This document shows positions 45,349 through 53,196 of a stretch of DNA of 64,000 bases, in pieces (the first letter of the stretch is position 1; every line of letters starts with the position of its first letter). This stretch comes from Streptomyces sp. NBC_01275. GTDB taxonomy: Bacteria > Actinomycetota > Actinomycetes > Streptomycetales > Streptomycetaceae. The notes beneath the pieces are model-generated. The model did not search any database. It had not been told where the DNA came from and saw only the letters and a list, made by a program, of their open reading frames with translations. Made by a program: the position numbers and the translations under genes. The stretch covers positions 2,728,001-2,792,000 of the forward strand of contig NZ_JAPEOZ010000001.1 of NCBI RefSeq assembly GCF_026340655.1. The letters run 5' to 3'.

Positions 45349-47940
45349 GTGCGCAACACGACCACCACCCCTGCCAGACCTGTTCTGATCACCGCCGTCG
45401 CCCTCACCGCGACGGGCTCACTCCTGCTCACCCCCCACACCGCCGGCGCCGACCCCAAGCCCGTCACCCGGGCGGACACCCGGGAGGGCTCGGCCCTCGA
45501 CACCGGTGCCGCCAAGTCCCCCGAGAGCGCGGCGCGTCGGGCGCTGATCGCCCCGGCGGCAGCGCGGACCGACACCCGCGGCTATCCCCGGCGCCAGAGC
45601 CTCGCCCCCGACCCCGAGAACCCCGCCGACAAGTCCCTCAAGCTCGGCCTCACCCCGTACCACGCGATCGCCCCGAAGCTCAACGCGCTCCAGGCGCTCG
45701 GCGACCGGGTGAGCGTGGAGGTCGCCGGGACGTCGGCGGGCGGGCGCCGGCTCTTTCTGGTCACCGTCACCGCTCCGGAGACGGCCCGTCAGGCCCGCGC
45801 CCAGGAACGGATGCGCGAGCTCATCGAGAACGCGCCCGCCGCGGCCGCCAAGGACCGGACGATCAAGGCGGACTACAAGACGCCCGTCTTCGTCAACAAC
45901 AACATCCACGGCAACGAGTGGGAGGGCACGGACGCGTCCCTGAAGCTCATCGAGCAGCTCGCCACCGCCGGCGACGCCAGGACCCGCGACCTGCTCGCCC
46001 ACAGTCGCCTGTACTTCAACGTCACCGCCAACCCGGACGGCCGGATCGCCGGCACCCGCGCGAACGCCGACGGTTTCGACCTGAACCGGGACTTCGTCAC
46101 CGCCTCTCAGCCCGAGACGCGGGCGATGCGGCAGATCGAGATCGACAAGCAGCCTGCCGTGATGCTGGACCTGCACGGCTACGTCAACGGCACCCTCATC
46201 GAGCCCACCACTCCCCCGCACGGCGAGAACTACGAGTACGACCTCTTCCTGAAGAACACCTACGCCAACGCCCTCGGCATGGAGGCGGCCGTCAACGGCC
46301 TGGGCTACACGCCCGCGAAGGACGGCGTGCAGCCCGCCCAGATCCCCTTCCGGGACCAGGACGAGGGCTGGGACGACTGGCCGCCGATCTTCACCCCGCA
46401 GTACGCGGCCTTCCACGGCACGGTCGCCGCGCACACCGTGGAGATCCCGCTGACGGTCAACAACGCGGCCTACACCACCCTCCCGGTCGAGGAGCTGCGC
46501 CGTCGCTCCGCGATCAACACGGCCGTCGCCGGGGCCGCCCTGCGCGCCACGCTCGACTTCGTCGGCGCCCACCGCGCCTCCCTGGTCGCCGACCAGATCG
46601 AGGTGTTCCGGCGCGGCTCGGTCGGCGCGGCCCAGGTGCCGGTGTCGGCGCAGAGCGTCCCGGGGGTGCCGGGCATCGGCCCGGAGGACGTCTACACGAC
46701 CGCCTTCCCACGCGCCTACGTCCTCCCGGCGGGTACGACGTCCACCGCCCGCCTCGTCGACCACCTCCTCGCCAACGACGTCCGCGTCACCCGCGCCGCC
46801 CGCGCCTTCCGGCTCGGCGGACGGTCGTACCCCCGGGGCACGTACGTCGTCGACATGCGTCAGCCCAAGCGGGGTCTGGCGAACGTGCTGCTGGCCGACG
46901 GGCGGGACATCAGCGACAAGGTGTCGGTGATGTACGACATCTCGGGCTGGAGTCTGGGACGGCTGTGGGGAGCCGAGGTCGTGGCCGTGCCGGGCGGCGG
47001 TCTGTCGGGGCTGTCGCTGCGCCCGGTCTCCGCGGCCGCGCCGGTGGCCTCGGTCGCCCCGCGCGGCGACCTGCGCCTGCGCCTCGACGACCCGAACGCG
47101 GTGGCCGCCCTCAACTCGCTGCTGAAGCAGGGGGTTTCGGTACGGCGGTCAGCGGAGGGCGACGGGAGTGTCGTCGTGCCCGCGTCGGCGCGGGCCAAGG
47201 CCGTCGCGGTCGCGCGGACGTACGACGTCTCCTTCACGGCGGCCTCGGCAACACACCTCACCGGCACCGGTGTCGCTCCCCTGCGCCCGGTCCGGGTCGC
47301 CGCCGCGGTGACGGCCGGTGAACTGTTCGCGCTGCGGGAGATGGGCTTCGACGTCGCCCCGGTCTCCACGGCCGTCCTCAACGCGGGCTTCGACTGGTCG
47401 ACGGCGGACGTGCTGTTCGTGTCGGCCGGGCTCGACCGGGCCGCCCTGACCGCTTCCGCCCGCAGTGCCCTCGACGCCTTCCTCGCCGGTCACGGCCTGG
47501 TCGGGCGGGGCGCCGACGGGGCCGCGGTCGGGGTCGGCGCGGGGCTGCTGGACGTGACGGCCGTAGAGGGCAACGGAGACGCCAACGGCGTGGTGCGGGT
47601 GGTGAATTGGGGCGGACCGGTGACAGCCGGGGCCCCGGACCACTCCTTCGTCTACGCGCCGGTCTGGTTCACCGATCTCGGCCCCGGGGTGCGCGTCGAG
47701 CAGGCGTACGCCGCCGGGAGTCCGCTCGTCTCCGGCCACTGGCGGGCGCTGGCCGACGGCTCGGGCGGGCCGTCCGCCGCGGCCGGTCGGCCCTCGGTCG
47801 TGAGCGGGCCGCACGCTGTCCTGTTCGGCACGGAACCCCTCTTCCGGGACCATCCGAAGGGGGAGTTCCCCCAGGTCGCACAGGCGTTGATCACCATGGC
47901 ACAGGCAAGCAGCAGTGGGCTGGTTGAGGAGAGCGGATGA
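45349..47940 (+). CDS. secreted M14 zinc carboxypeptidase
   Basis: An 863-aa protein, GAGGAGG before GTG 45349. A signal peptide (about 1-34, cleavage near TAGA) is followed by the M14 catalytic domain: zinc ligands His187 and Glu190 in NNIHGNEWEG and His276 in MLDLHGYVN; NPDGR and DGFDLNRDF (substrate-binding) are present, and the catalytic Glu is likely in HTVEIPL. The C-terminal 400 residues carry further beta-rich regions of no known function. Probable extracellular carboxypeptidase. Its stop overlaps the next start (ATGA), so the two are cotranslated. Confidence 0.9.
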   Translation: MRNTTTTPARPVLITAVALTATGSLLLTPHTAGADPKPVTRADTREGSALDTGAAKSPESAARRALIAPAAARTDTRGYPRRQSLAPDPENPADKSLKLGLTPYHAIAPKLNALQALGDRVSVEVAGTSAGGRRLFLVTVTAPETARQARAQERMRELIENAPAAAAKDRTIKADYKTPVFVNNNIHGNEWEGTDASLKLIEQLATAGDARTRDLLAHSRLYFNVTANPDGRIAGTRANADGFDLNRDFVTASQPETRAMRQIEIDKQPAVMLDLHGYVNGTLIEPTTPPHGENYEYDLFLKNTYANALGMEAAVNGLGYTPAKDGVQPAQIPFRDQDEGWDDWPPIFTPQYAAFHGTVAAHTVEIPLTVNNAAYTTLPVEELRRRSAINTAVAGAALRATLDFVGAHRASLVADQIEVFRRGSVGAAQVPVSAQSVPGVPGIGPEDVYTTAFPRAYVLPAGTTSTARLVDHLLANDVRVTRAARAFRLGGRSYPRGTYVVDMRQPKRGLANVLLADGRDISDKVSVMYDISGWSLGRLWGAEVVAVPGGGLSGLSLRPVSAAAPVASVAPRGDLRLRLDDPNAVAALNSLLKQGVSVRRSAEGDGSVVVPASARAKAVAVARTYDVSFTAASATHLTGTGVAPLRPVRVAAAVTAGELFALREMGFDVAPVSTAVLNAGFDWSTADVLFVSAGLDRAALTASARSALDAFLAGHGLVGRGADGAAVGVGAGLLDVTAVEGNGDANGVVRVVNWGGPVTAGAPDHSFVYAPVWFTDLGPGVRVEQAYAAGSPLVSGHWRALADGSGGPSAAAGRPSVVSGPHAVLFGTEPLFRDHPKGEFPQVAQALITMAQASSSGLVEESG

Positions 47941-49097
47941 CTCGGATGACGAAGGAGATCCACGGCACCGTCGCCGACGGTTTCGAAGCGGTGCGGGAGG
48001 AGTTCGCCGCGTTCGTGGCGGGGGAACAGCCCGACTACGAGGGCCAGTTGTGCGCGTATGTGCACGGCAGGCCGGTCGTCGACCTGTGGGCCGGGGACGG
48101 CGTGGCCGCCGACTCCCTCTACGGCGTGTTCTCGTCGACCAAGGGCGCGGCGCATCTGGTGGTCGCTCTCCTGGTCCAGGAGGGCACTCTGGAGCTGGAC
48201 CGCAAAGTCACCTACTACTGGCCGGAGTTCGCCGCCGAGGGCAAGGGCGCGCTGACCCTGCGCGAGCTGCTCGCGCACCGGGCCGGGGTGGTCGGCACGG
48301 ACACCGGGTTCTCCCGGCAGGAGCTGGCCGACGACCGGCAGATCGCCGAACGCCTCGCCGACCAGCGGCCGTTCTGGCGTCCGGGCACCGCCTTCGGCTA
48401 CCACGCGCTGGTCATCGGCGCGCTCACCGGCGAGGTCGTACGGCGGGCGACCGGCCGTACGCTCCAGGATGTGTACGAGGAGCGGGTGCGCGCCCCGTAC
48501 GGGCTGGACTTCTTCCTGGGGCTGCCGGCGGTGCACGAGCCGCGCTTCCACACCGCGCTGCCGATGGAGCCGAACGCCAAGCAGCAGGCTCTGCTGGACT
48601 CCCTGCCGAGCGGGCCGCACACCCTCGCCGCGATCGCCTTCAACCGGCACGCGGCCGAGCCCACCGACCTCGAACTCCTGCCGAACGACCCCCTGATCCG
48701 CGCCAAGGGCCCCGCCTCGGTGGGCGGGGTGGCGTCCGCGCGCGGGCTGGCCGGGCTGTACGCGGCGGCGATCAGCGAGGTCGACGGGAAGGCGCCGCTG
48801 CTGAAGGAGGACACGGCGGCGGAGTTCGGGCAGTTCCACTCCGCCGGGTACGACCTGGTGGCGCGCGCCCACAAGTCGTACGGGCTGGGGTTCCAGGCGA
48901 CCGCGGACAGCTGGCATCCGTTCCTGGGCGTCGGGGCGTTCGGACACAGCGGGGCGGCGGGCAGCCAGGCGTTCGCGGACCCGCGCAGCGGGCTCGCCTA
49001 CGGCTACACGCGACGCCGGTTCGTCTTCCCCGGCGGATCGGCGCCGGAGAACAACCGGCTGGCGGCGGCCGTGCACCGGGCGGCGCTGGCCGTCTGA
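47937..49097 (+). CDS. beta-lactamase-related serine hydrolase (class C/EstB-like)
   Basis: A 386-aa protein without a signal peptide. SxxK is FSSTKGAAHLVV (Ser66 or Ser67, Lys69), the second motif reads GYHALVIG in place of Tyr-x-Asn, and HSGAAG substitutes for KTG. The spacing fits esterase/beta-lactamase EstB-like enzymes. ATG overlaps the carboxypeptidase TGA by 4 bp. Its job may relate to peptide or ester breakdown; unknown. Confidence 0.88.
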   Translation: MTRMTKEIHGTVADGFEAVREEFAAFVAGEQPDYEGQLCAYVHGRPVVDLWAGDGVAADSLYGVFSSTKGAAHLVVALLVQEGTLELDRKVTYYWPEFAAEGKGALTLRELLAHRAGVVGTDTGFSRQELADDRQIAERLADQRPFWRPGTAFGYHALVIGALTGEVVRRATGRTLQDVYEERVRAPYGLDFFLGLPAVHEPRFHTALPMEPNAKQQALLDSLPSGPHTLAAIAFNRHAAEPTDLELLPNDPLIRAKGPASVGGVASARGLAGLYAAAISEVDGKAPLLKEDTAAEFGQFHSAGYDLVARAHKSYGLGFQATADSWHPFLGVGAFGHSGAAGSQAFADPRSGLAYGYTRRRFVFPGGSAPENNRLAAAVHRAALAV

Positions 49098-49113
49098 CCG
49101 GCGGCACACACGG

Positions 49114-49150
49114 CGATGGCCGCACCCCACGTCCAGGGGTGCGGCCATCG
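49114..49150. terminator. terminator downstream of the serine hydrolase
   Basis: Perfect 15-bp stem cgatggccgcacccc (49114-49128) with ggggtgcggccatcg (49136-49150); 7-nt loop. Convergent gap. Confidence 0.85.
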
Positions 49151-49166
49151 GCGTACACGAGCGACC

Positions 49167-49238
49167 GTCAGAGCCGCCAGGTCAGGGCGTGCCGGGTCAG
49201 AGCGTGCGGGTCAGAGCGTGCCGGGTCAGAGCTTGACG
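49167..49238. repeat. five tandem 14-15 bp repeats across the oxidoreductase stop codon
   Basis: gtcag(a/g)gcgtgccgg-type copies begin at 49167, 49181, 49196, 49210 and 49225. The copy at 49225 contains the last codons and TGA (complement 49226-49228) of the oxidoreductase gene; four copies lie beyond it, each with the TGA kept. Confidence 0.8.
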
Positions 49239-50245
49239 ATCATCTTGCCGGTGTTGTCGCCGCGCAGGACCCCGAGGAACGCCTCCAGGTTGTTCTCGAT
49301 GCCTTCGACGACCGTCTCGCGGTACTTCAGCTCGCCGGAGCGGACCCAGGCGCCGACCTCCTGCACGAACTGCGCCTGGAGGTCGTAGTGGTCGCCGACC
49401 AGGAGGCCCTCGATGCGGCCGCGGGTCGCGATGAGGCGGGCGAGGTTCTTCGGGCCGGGGGCGGCCTCGGTGTTGTTGTAGACCGAGATCATGCCGCAGA
49501 TCGCGATCCGGCCGTGGAGGTTGAGGGAGCCGATGGCCGCCTCGAGGTGGTCGCCGCCGACGTTGTCGAAGTAGACGTCGACGCCGTCCGGGGCGGCCTC
49601 GCGCAGCTGCTCGGCGACGGGGCCGTTCTTGTAGTTGAAGGCCGCGTCGAAGCCGTACTCCTCGACGAGGAGCTTGACCTTGTCGTCGGAGCCGGCCGAG
49701 CCGATGACCCGGGAGGCGCCCTTGAGCTTGGCGATCTGCCCGACCTGGCTGCCGACGGCGCCGGCCGCGCCGGACACGAAGACGGAGTCGCCCTCCTTGA
49801 AGGCGGCGGTGCGCAGCAGGCCGGCGTAGGCGGTGAGGCCGGTCATGCCGAGGACGCCGAGGTACGTCGACAGGGGCGCGGCCTCGGGGTCGACCTTGAC
49901 GGCCTGCTTGGCGTCGACGGTGGCGTACTCGCGCCAGCCGCCGAAGTGCAGGACGTGGTCGCCGGCCGCGATGCCCTCGGCGTCGGAGGCGACGACCTCG
50001 CCGACGGCCCCGCCCTGCATGACCTTGCCCAGCTCGAAGGGGGCGACGTAGGACTTGGCGGCGCTCATGCGGCCGCGCATGTACGGGTCGACGGAGACGT
50101 ACGCGTTGCGGACCAGCACCTCACCGGGGCCGGGCTGCCGGATCTCCGCCTCGGCCAGTTCGAAGTCCTCGGACTTCGGCCAGCCGACGGGGCGGCTGAG
50201 CAGACGCCATTCGCGGCTGGTGGTGGGGAGGGCGGAGTCAGTCAT
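49226..50245 (-). CDS. NADP-dependent MDR oxidoreductase (zinc-independent, CurA-like)
   Basis: A 339-aa protein from ATG 50245 with AAGG upstream. N-terminal GroES-like domain with VSVDPYMRGRMS, then the cofactor site GVLGMTGLTAYAGLL and VFVSGAAGAVGSQVGQIAKLKG, then VDVYFDNVGGDHLEAAI; these are typical of alkenal/one reductases and CurA-type enzymes. No zinc-ligand Cys. It reduces activated double bonds with NADPH. Divergent from a MarR gene that probably controls it. Confidence 0.9.
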   Translation of the reverse strand: MTDSALPTTSREWRLLSRPVGWPKSEDFELAEAEIRQPGPGEVLVRNAYVSVDPYMRGRMSAAKSYVAPFELGKVMQGGAVGEVVASDAEGIAAGDHVLHFGGWREYATVDAKQAVKVDPEAAPLSTYLGVLGMTGLTAYAGLLRTAAFKEGDSVFVSGAAGAVGSQVGQIAKLKGASRVIGSAGSDDKVKLLVEEYGFDAAFNYKNGPVAEQLREAAPDGVDVYFDNVGGDHLEAAIGSLNLHGRIAICGMISVYNNTEAAPGPKNLARLIATRGRIEGLLVGDHYDLQAQFVQEVGAWVRSGELKYRETVVEGIENNLEAFLGVLRGDNTGKMIVKL

Positions 50246-50283
50246 GGGGGGTGCCTTGCCTTTCACGTCCAGAAGCTTCACTA

Positions 50284-50315
50284 CCTGAAACAACCATGCG
50301 CCTTAATATTTCAGG
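50284..50315. promoter_or_regulatory. candidate MarR operator in the divergent gap
   Basis: cctgaaa (50284-50290) and tttcagg (50309-50315) form a perfect 7-bp inverted repeat separated by 18 bp, in the A+T-rich 99-bp gap between the oxidoreductase and marR genes. Half-site spacing of about two and a half turns is unusual for one dimer; two sites are possible. Confidence 0.5.
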
Positions 50316-50344
50316 ATGTCAAGTAAAGGGGTACGCTGGAGTCC

Positions 50345-50854
50345 ATGTCCACGCCCTTGTCCGTGCCGGTCCCCGCCCCCCTCCCCGCGCCGCAGAAGAG
50401 CCGTCCCGACCCGCTGACCATGGAGGTCGTCGAGCTGATCGGCGACGTCGTGGCGCGGTTCTACGAGGACTACGAGGACGCGGCGGCCGATCACACGCTG
50501 ACCGGGGCGCAGGCGCGCCTGCTCAGCCTGCTGTCCCTGGAGCCGCTGCCGATGCGCAAGCTGGCGCAGAAGCTGAAGTGCGAGCCGTCGAACGTCACGG
50601 GCATCGTGGACCGGCTGGAGGCGCGGGGCCTGGTCGAGCGCCGCCCGGACCCCGCCGACCGCCGCGTGAAGCTCGCGGCGGCCACCGAGGAGGGGCGCCG
50701 GGTGGCCCGTAGCCTGCGGGAGTCGCTGCGGTTCGCGCGCGCGCCGCTCGCCGGGCTGTCGGACGAGGAGCGGGTGGTGCTGCGGGGGCTGCTGCAGCGG
50801 ATGCTGCGGGCCGAGGCGGCCGCGGAGGCGGAGGGCCGGGGCGGGAAGGGCTGA
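50345..50854 (+). CDS. MarR family regulator
   Basis: A 169-aa protein. After a Pro-rich N-terminus the winged helix is TGAQARLLSLLSLEPLPMRKLAQKLKCEPSNVTGIVDRLEARGLVERRPDPADRRVKLAA (about 53-112), the diagnostic MarR block with DxRxxx wing. It is divergent to the MDR oxidoreductase and likely represses it and itself until an electrophile or other ligand binds; the ligand is unknown. One Cys (in KLKCEP) lies in the recognition region. Confidence 0.9.
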   Translation: MSTPLSVPVPAPLPAPQKSRPDPLTMEVVELIGDVVARFYEDYEDAAADHTLTGAQARLLSLLSLEPLPMRKLAQKLKCEPSNVTGIVDRLEARGLVERRPDPADRRVKLAAATEEGRRVARSLRESLRFARAPLAGLSDEERVVLRGLLQRMLRAEAAAEAEGRGGKG

Positions 50855-50856
50855 GG

Positions 50857-51066
50857 TCAGTCGTCCGAGCCGGAGTTCTGGTTACTGCCGGAACTGCGGT
50901 TCCTGCCGGCCCCGCGGCTCGCGCCGCGCACCAGTTCGCCCGCCGCCATCGTCCCGAGGGCGATCACCCGCACCCAGCGCGGGCCGCCGCGCGTCGACGC
51001 CCACCAGATGCAGACGCACCCTCCGACGGCCAGCGCCAGGACCCCTGCCAGAACGACCACGATCAC
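50857..51066 (-). CDS. small membrane protein coupled to the GntR gene
   Basis: A 69-aa frame from GTG 51066: one hydrophobic helix (VIVVVLAGVLALAVGGCVCIWW), then a basic segment and a Ser/Gly/Asn tail ending SGSDD. GGGGGA lies 5 nt upstream and the start overlaps the GntR stop (GTGA), so translational coupling is likely. Function unknown. It is convergent with marR, only 2 bp apart. Confidence 0.6.
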   Translation of the reverse strand: MIVVVLAGVLALAVGGCVCIWWASTRGGPRWVRVIALGTMAAGELVRGASRGAGRNRSSGSNQNSGSDD

Positions 51067-51959
51067 GCCGGTCCCCCGCCTTCTGCTTGCTCGTTCACTG
51101 CTTCGTTCACCGCTTCGTTCTCTGCTTGGTTCTCTGCTTGGTCCTCTGCTTCGTTCACCGATTCGTCCGCTGCCCCGGTCGCTGTCGCCGTGAACTCGTA
51201 CTGCAACTCGTAGAGATGCCCCGCCTTCACCATGACGGTGACCTCGACCGGACGGTTGCGTGCGTCGTGGACGACGCGGAGGGTGCGCAGGACCGGCATG
51301 CTGCTCCTGAGGCGGAGGGCCCGGTACTGCTCCTGGGTGGGGACGCGGGCGGAGACCCGGTCGGCGCTGCGGCGCGGTGGATGGCCGAGTGCGGTGAGCA
51401 GGGCGGGAGTTCCGCCCTTGATGCGGCGGCGGTCCGTCAGGGGCGTGCCGCGGGCGATGTCCAACGGGTAGTAGGACTGGGCGAGTTCGGCGGGCTCGTC
51501 GTCGATCAGCAGGATCTGGCAGCGGAGCAGGGCGGCGCCGTCGCCGGGGAGGCCGAGGGCGGCCCGGACGTCGGCGGGCGGGCGGCACTCCGTGACGTCG
51601 AGGATCTCGCTGCGGGCGTGCGTGCCGTGCTTGGCCGCCTCGGTGAGCCAGCGGCAGGGCTCTCCGGGGCCGCCGGGCGTCATGAGGGCGGCGGGGGCGA
51701 CGGTGCGCTGACGGTGCTCGCGGACCGTGACTGCGGCGCCCGCGCGGCTGACCACCAGACCTTCGTCCTTGAGGAGTTGCACGGCCTTCTGCACCGTGGC
51801 GGCCGCCGCGTCGAAGCGTTCCTTCAGCTGTGCGGTGGACGGCAGAGGGGTGCCGGGAGCCGCTTCGCCGCTCATGATGTCGTCGCGCAGATCGGCCGCG
51901 ATCCTCTCGTGAAGCGAGCGGCGGTCGGCGGCTTCCGGTTCTGCCTTGGGCACGGTCAT
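51063..51959 (-). CDS. GntR/UTRA family regulator with repeat-encoded acidic tail
   Basis: A 298-aa protein from ATG 51959. N-terminal winged helix: LHERIAADLRDDIMSGEAAPGTPLPSTAQLKERFDAAAATVQKAVQLLKDEGLVV (about 15-68). The UTRA ligand domain follows (about 95-265, LAQSYYPLDIARGTPL, RLRSSMPVLRTLRVVHD). The last 28 residues are a four-residue acidic repeat (AVNE/AENQ type) encoded by a 12-bp DNA repeat. Its start overlaps the stop of the UTRA-only gene upstream (ATGA), and its stop overlaps the small membrane protein gene. Confidence 0.85.
   Translation of the reverse strand: MTVPKAEPEAADRRSLHERIAADLRDDIMSGEAAPGTPLPSTAQLKERFDAAAATVQKAVQLLKDEGLVVSRAGAAVTVREHRQRTVAPAALMTPGGPGEPCRWLTEAAKHGTHARSEILDVTECRPPADVRAALGLPGDGAALLRCQILLIDDEPAELAQSYYPLDIARGTPLTDRRRIKGGTPALLTALGHPPRRSADRVSARVPTQEQYRALRLRSSMPVLRTLRVVHDARNRPVEVTVMVKAGHLYELQYEFTATATGAADESVNEAEDQAENQAENEAVNEAVNEQAEGGGPA
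51091..51174. repeat. seven 12-bp tandem repeats coding the GntR C-terminal tail
   Basis: Units of the type tcgttcactgct start at 51091, 51103, 51115, 51127, 51139, 51151 and 51163, in frame, each encoding four residues (AVNE, AENE, AENQ, AEDQ, SVNE). Confidence 0.85.
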
Positions 51960-52498
51960 CCGATCCTGATCTGGTAGCGCAGTCTCTGCCGTAGGGCAGG
52001 CATCACCATACGGTCGACCTGGATCGGCCGCTCCGCGCGGTCCAGGGTCAGCCGGGTGAGCCGCAGAACCGGCTCGCCGGGGGCGGTCCGCAGGGCTTTC
52101 CGCTCCTCCTCGTCCGGCACCCCGGCGGTCACGTCCTCCCGTACGAGCGCGCCGACATGCCCGAGTTCGGCGAGGAAGGTGACGGCTCCGCCGGGGATCT
52201 TCGCGGTGCGGGCGAGGGGGGTGCCGCGGGCGATGGCGGTGGGGTAGTAGGTGTCGGTGAGTTCGTTCGGCAGGTCGTCGAGGAGGATCAGCCGCCGCCG
52301 TACGACGACGGGCTCGCCGTCCGCGATCCCGAGCAGCTCCGCCACCTCGGCGGGGGCCGGCGTCTCGCCGGCGTGCACGATGCGCTGCGTCCCGCGCCGC
52401 CCTTGGGCTGCGGCTTCCTCCGCCCAGGCGTCGCCCCGCCCTTGCTCCCGCGGCGTCAGATACGGCAACGACGCGCTGACCCAGCTGCTCGCACCCAC
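51956..52498 (-). CDS. UTRA-domain protein without DNA-binding domain
   Basis: A 180-aa protein from GTG 52498, with GGGGAGGACCTC upstream. It starts VGASSWVSASLPYLTPREQGR and contains only a UTRA ligand domain (RIVHAGETPAP, VVVRRRLILLDDLPNELTDTYYP, RLRYQIRIG at the end). The winged helix that GntR regulators have at the N-terminus is absent and the sequence before the GTG is unrelated. It is coupled to the complete GntR/UTRA gene downstream, a paralogue by domain. It could form heterodimers with it or sense a ligand on its own; inference. Confidence 0.8.
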   Translation of the reverse strand: MGASSWVSASLPYLTPREQGRGDAWAEEAAAQGRRGTQRIVHAGETPAPAEVAELLGIADGEPVVVRRRLILLDDLPNELTDTYYPTAIARGTPLARTAKIPGGAVTFLAELGHVGALVREDVTAGVPDEEERKALRTAPGEPVLRLTRLTLDRAERPIQVDRMVMPALRQRLRYQIRIG

Positions 52499-52610
52499 GA
52501 GGTCCTCCCCAACGGCCGATCGTTTCTTCGCCCGTGCCGCCCTCCACGGTAGGCGACGGCGCGCGAGTCCCTTCAGCGCCCCTGGAACTACCTGGCCCGT
52601 ACGTCGAACA

Positions 52611-52711
52611 CGCCTCGAAACCCGCCTCGAACCCGCCTCGAACCTCCAGAACCACCTCACTGCTTTTCGCGAAGAGCAGTACTGTGGATCACTGCTGGAA
52701 TCACTGCTGGA
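52611..52711. repeat. short direct repeats upstream of the UTRA/GntR operon and ATPase gene
   Basis: cgcctcgaa(a)cc occurs three times in a row (52611-52622, 52623-52633, 52634-52644) and atcactgctgga twice in a row (52688-52699, 52700-52711). They fill much of the 241-bp divergent gap and could be regulator sites or replication-slippage tracts. Confidence 0.6.
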
Positions 52712-52739
52712 CGCCCCAGAACCGCGGAGGTGGCCCACC

Positions 52740-53144
52740 GTGTCCTCGTCACGGCAACGTCGTTTTCCCCGCTCACGCGCCTCGGTGCGGGAGGCCCGCG
52801 CCTTCGTCCGACAGGTTCTGACGGACTGGGGGTGCACCGACCGGCTGGACGACATGACCCTGTGCGCGTCGGAACTCGCGACCAACGCCCTGTTGCACGG
52901 GGTCCCGCCCGGCCGGGAGTACTGCGTGAGCCTCGAACTCGACGGCGAGGTCCTGCGCCTGGGCGTCCGCGACAGCGGCGACCACCACGTCCCTCCCGCC
53001 CCCCTCCCCCTCGACGCCTGTTCAGGCCGAGGCCTCCACCTCACCCAGACCCTCGCCGACGACATGGGCATCACCGAACACGTCGTCGGCAAGACGGTCT
53101 GGACGACCTTCAAGACGGACCGCCGCTGCCCCGAGGCGTCCTGA
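52740..53144 (+). CDS. RsbW-like ATP-binding protein (anti-sigma-type kinase)
   Basis: A 134-aa protein from GTG 52740 with GGAGG about 9 nt upstream. It is a single HATPase_c domain: N-box CASELATNALLHG, G1 box GVRDSG, G2 box GRGLHLTQTLADDMG. Streptomyces encode many such short kinases; some phosphorylate anti-anti-sigma factors or bind sigma factors. No partner gene is adjacent. The frame extends upstream without a better start. Confidence 0.85.
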   Translation: MSSSRQRRFPRSRASVREARAFVRQVLTDWGCTDRLDDMTLCASELATNALLHGVPPGREYCVSLELDGEVLRLGVRDSGDHHVPPAPLPLDACSGRGLHLTQTLADDMGITEHVVGKTVWTTFKTDRRCPEAS

Positions 53145-53166
53145 CCCGGAGCGGACCGCTCCGGGT
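53144..53166. terminator. hairpin between the ATPase and the ABC permease
   Basis: acccggagc (53144-53152) pairs exactly with gctccgggt (53158-53166), 5-nt loop ggacc; it can be extended inward. It starts at the ATPase stop codon in a convergent gap. Confidence 0.65.
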
Positions 53167-53196
53167 CACTCCGGGCCGGGGACATCCCGCTTCGGC

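Noticed and set aside
49167..49238. CRISPR array or iterons
   Set aside because: Repeats are contiguous with no spacers and overlap a coding end; no cas genes are present.
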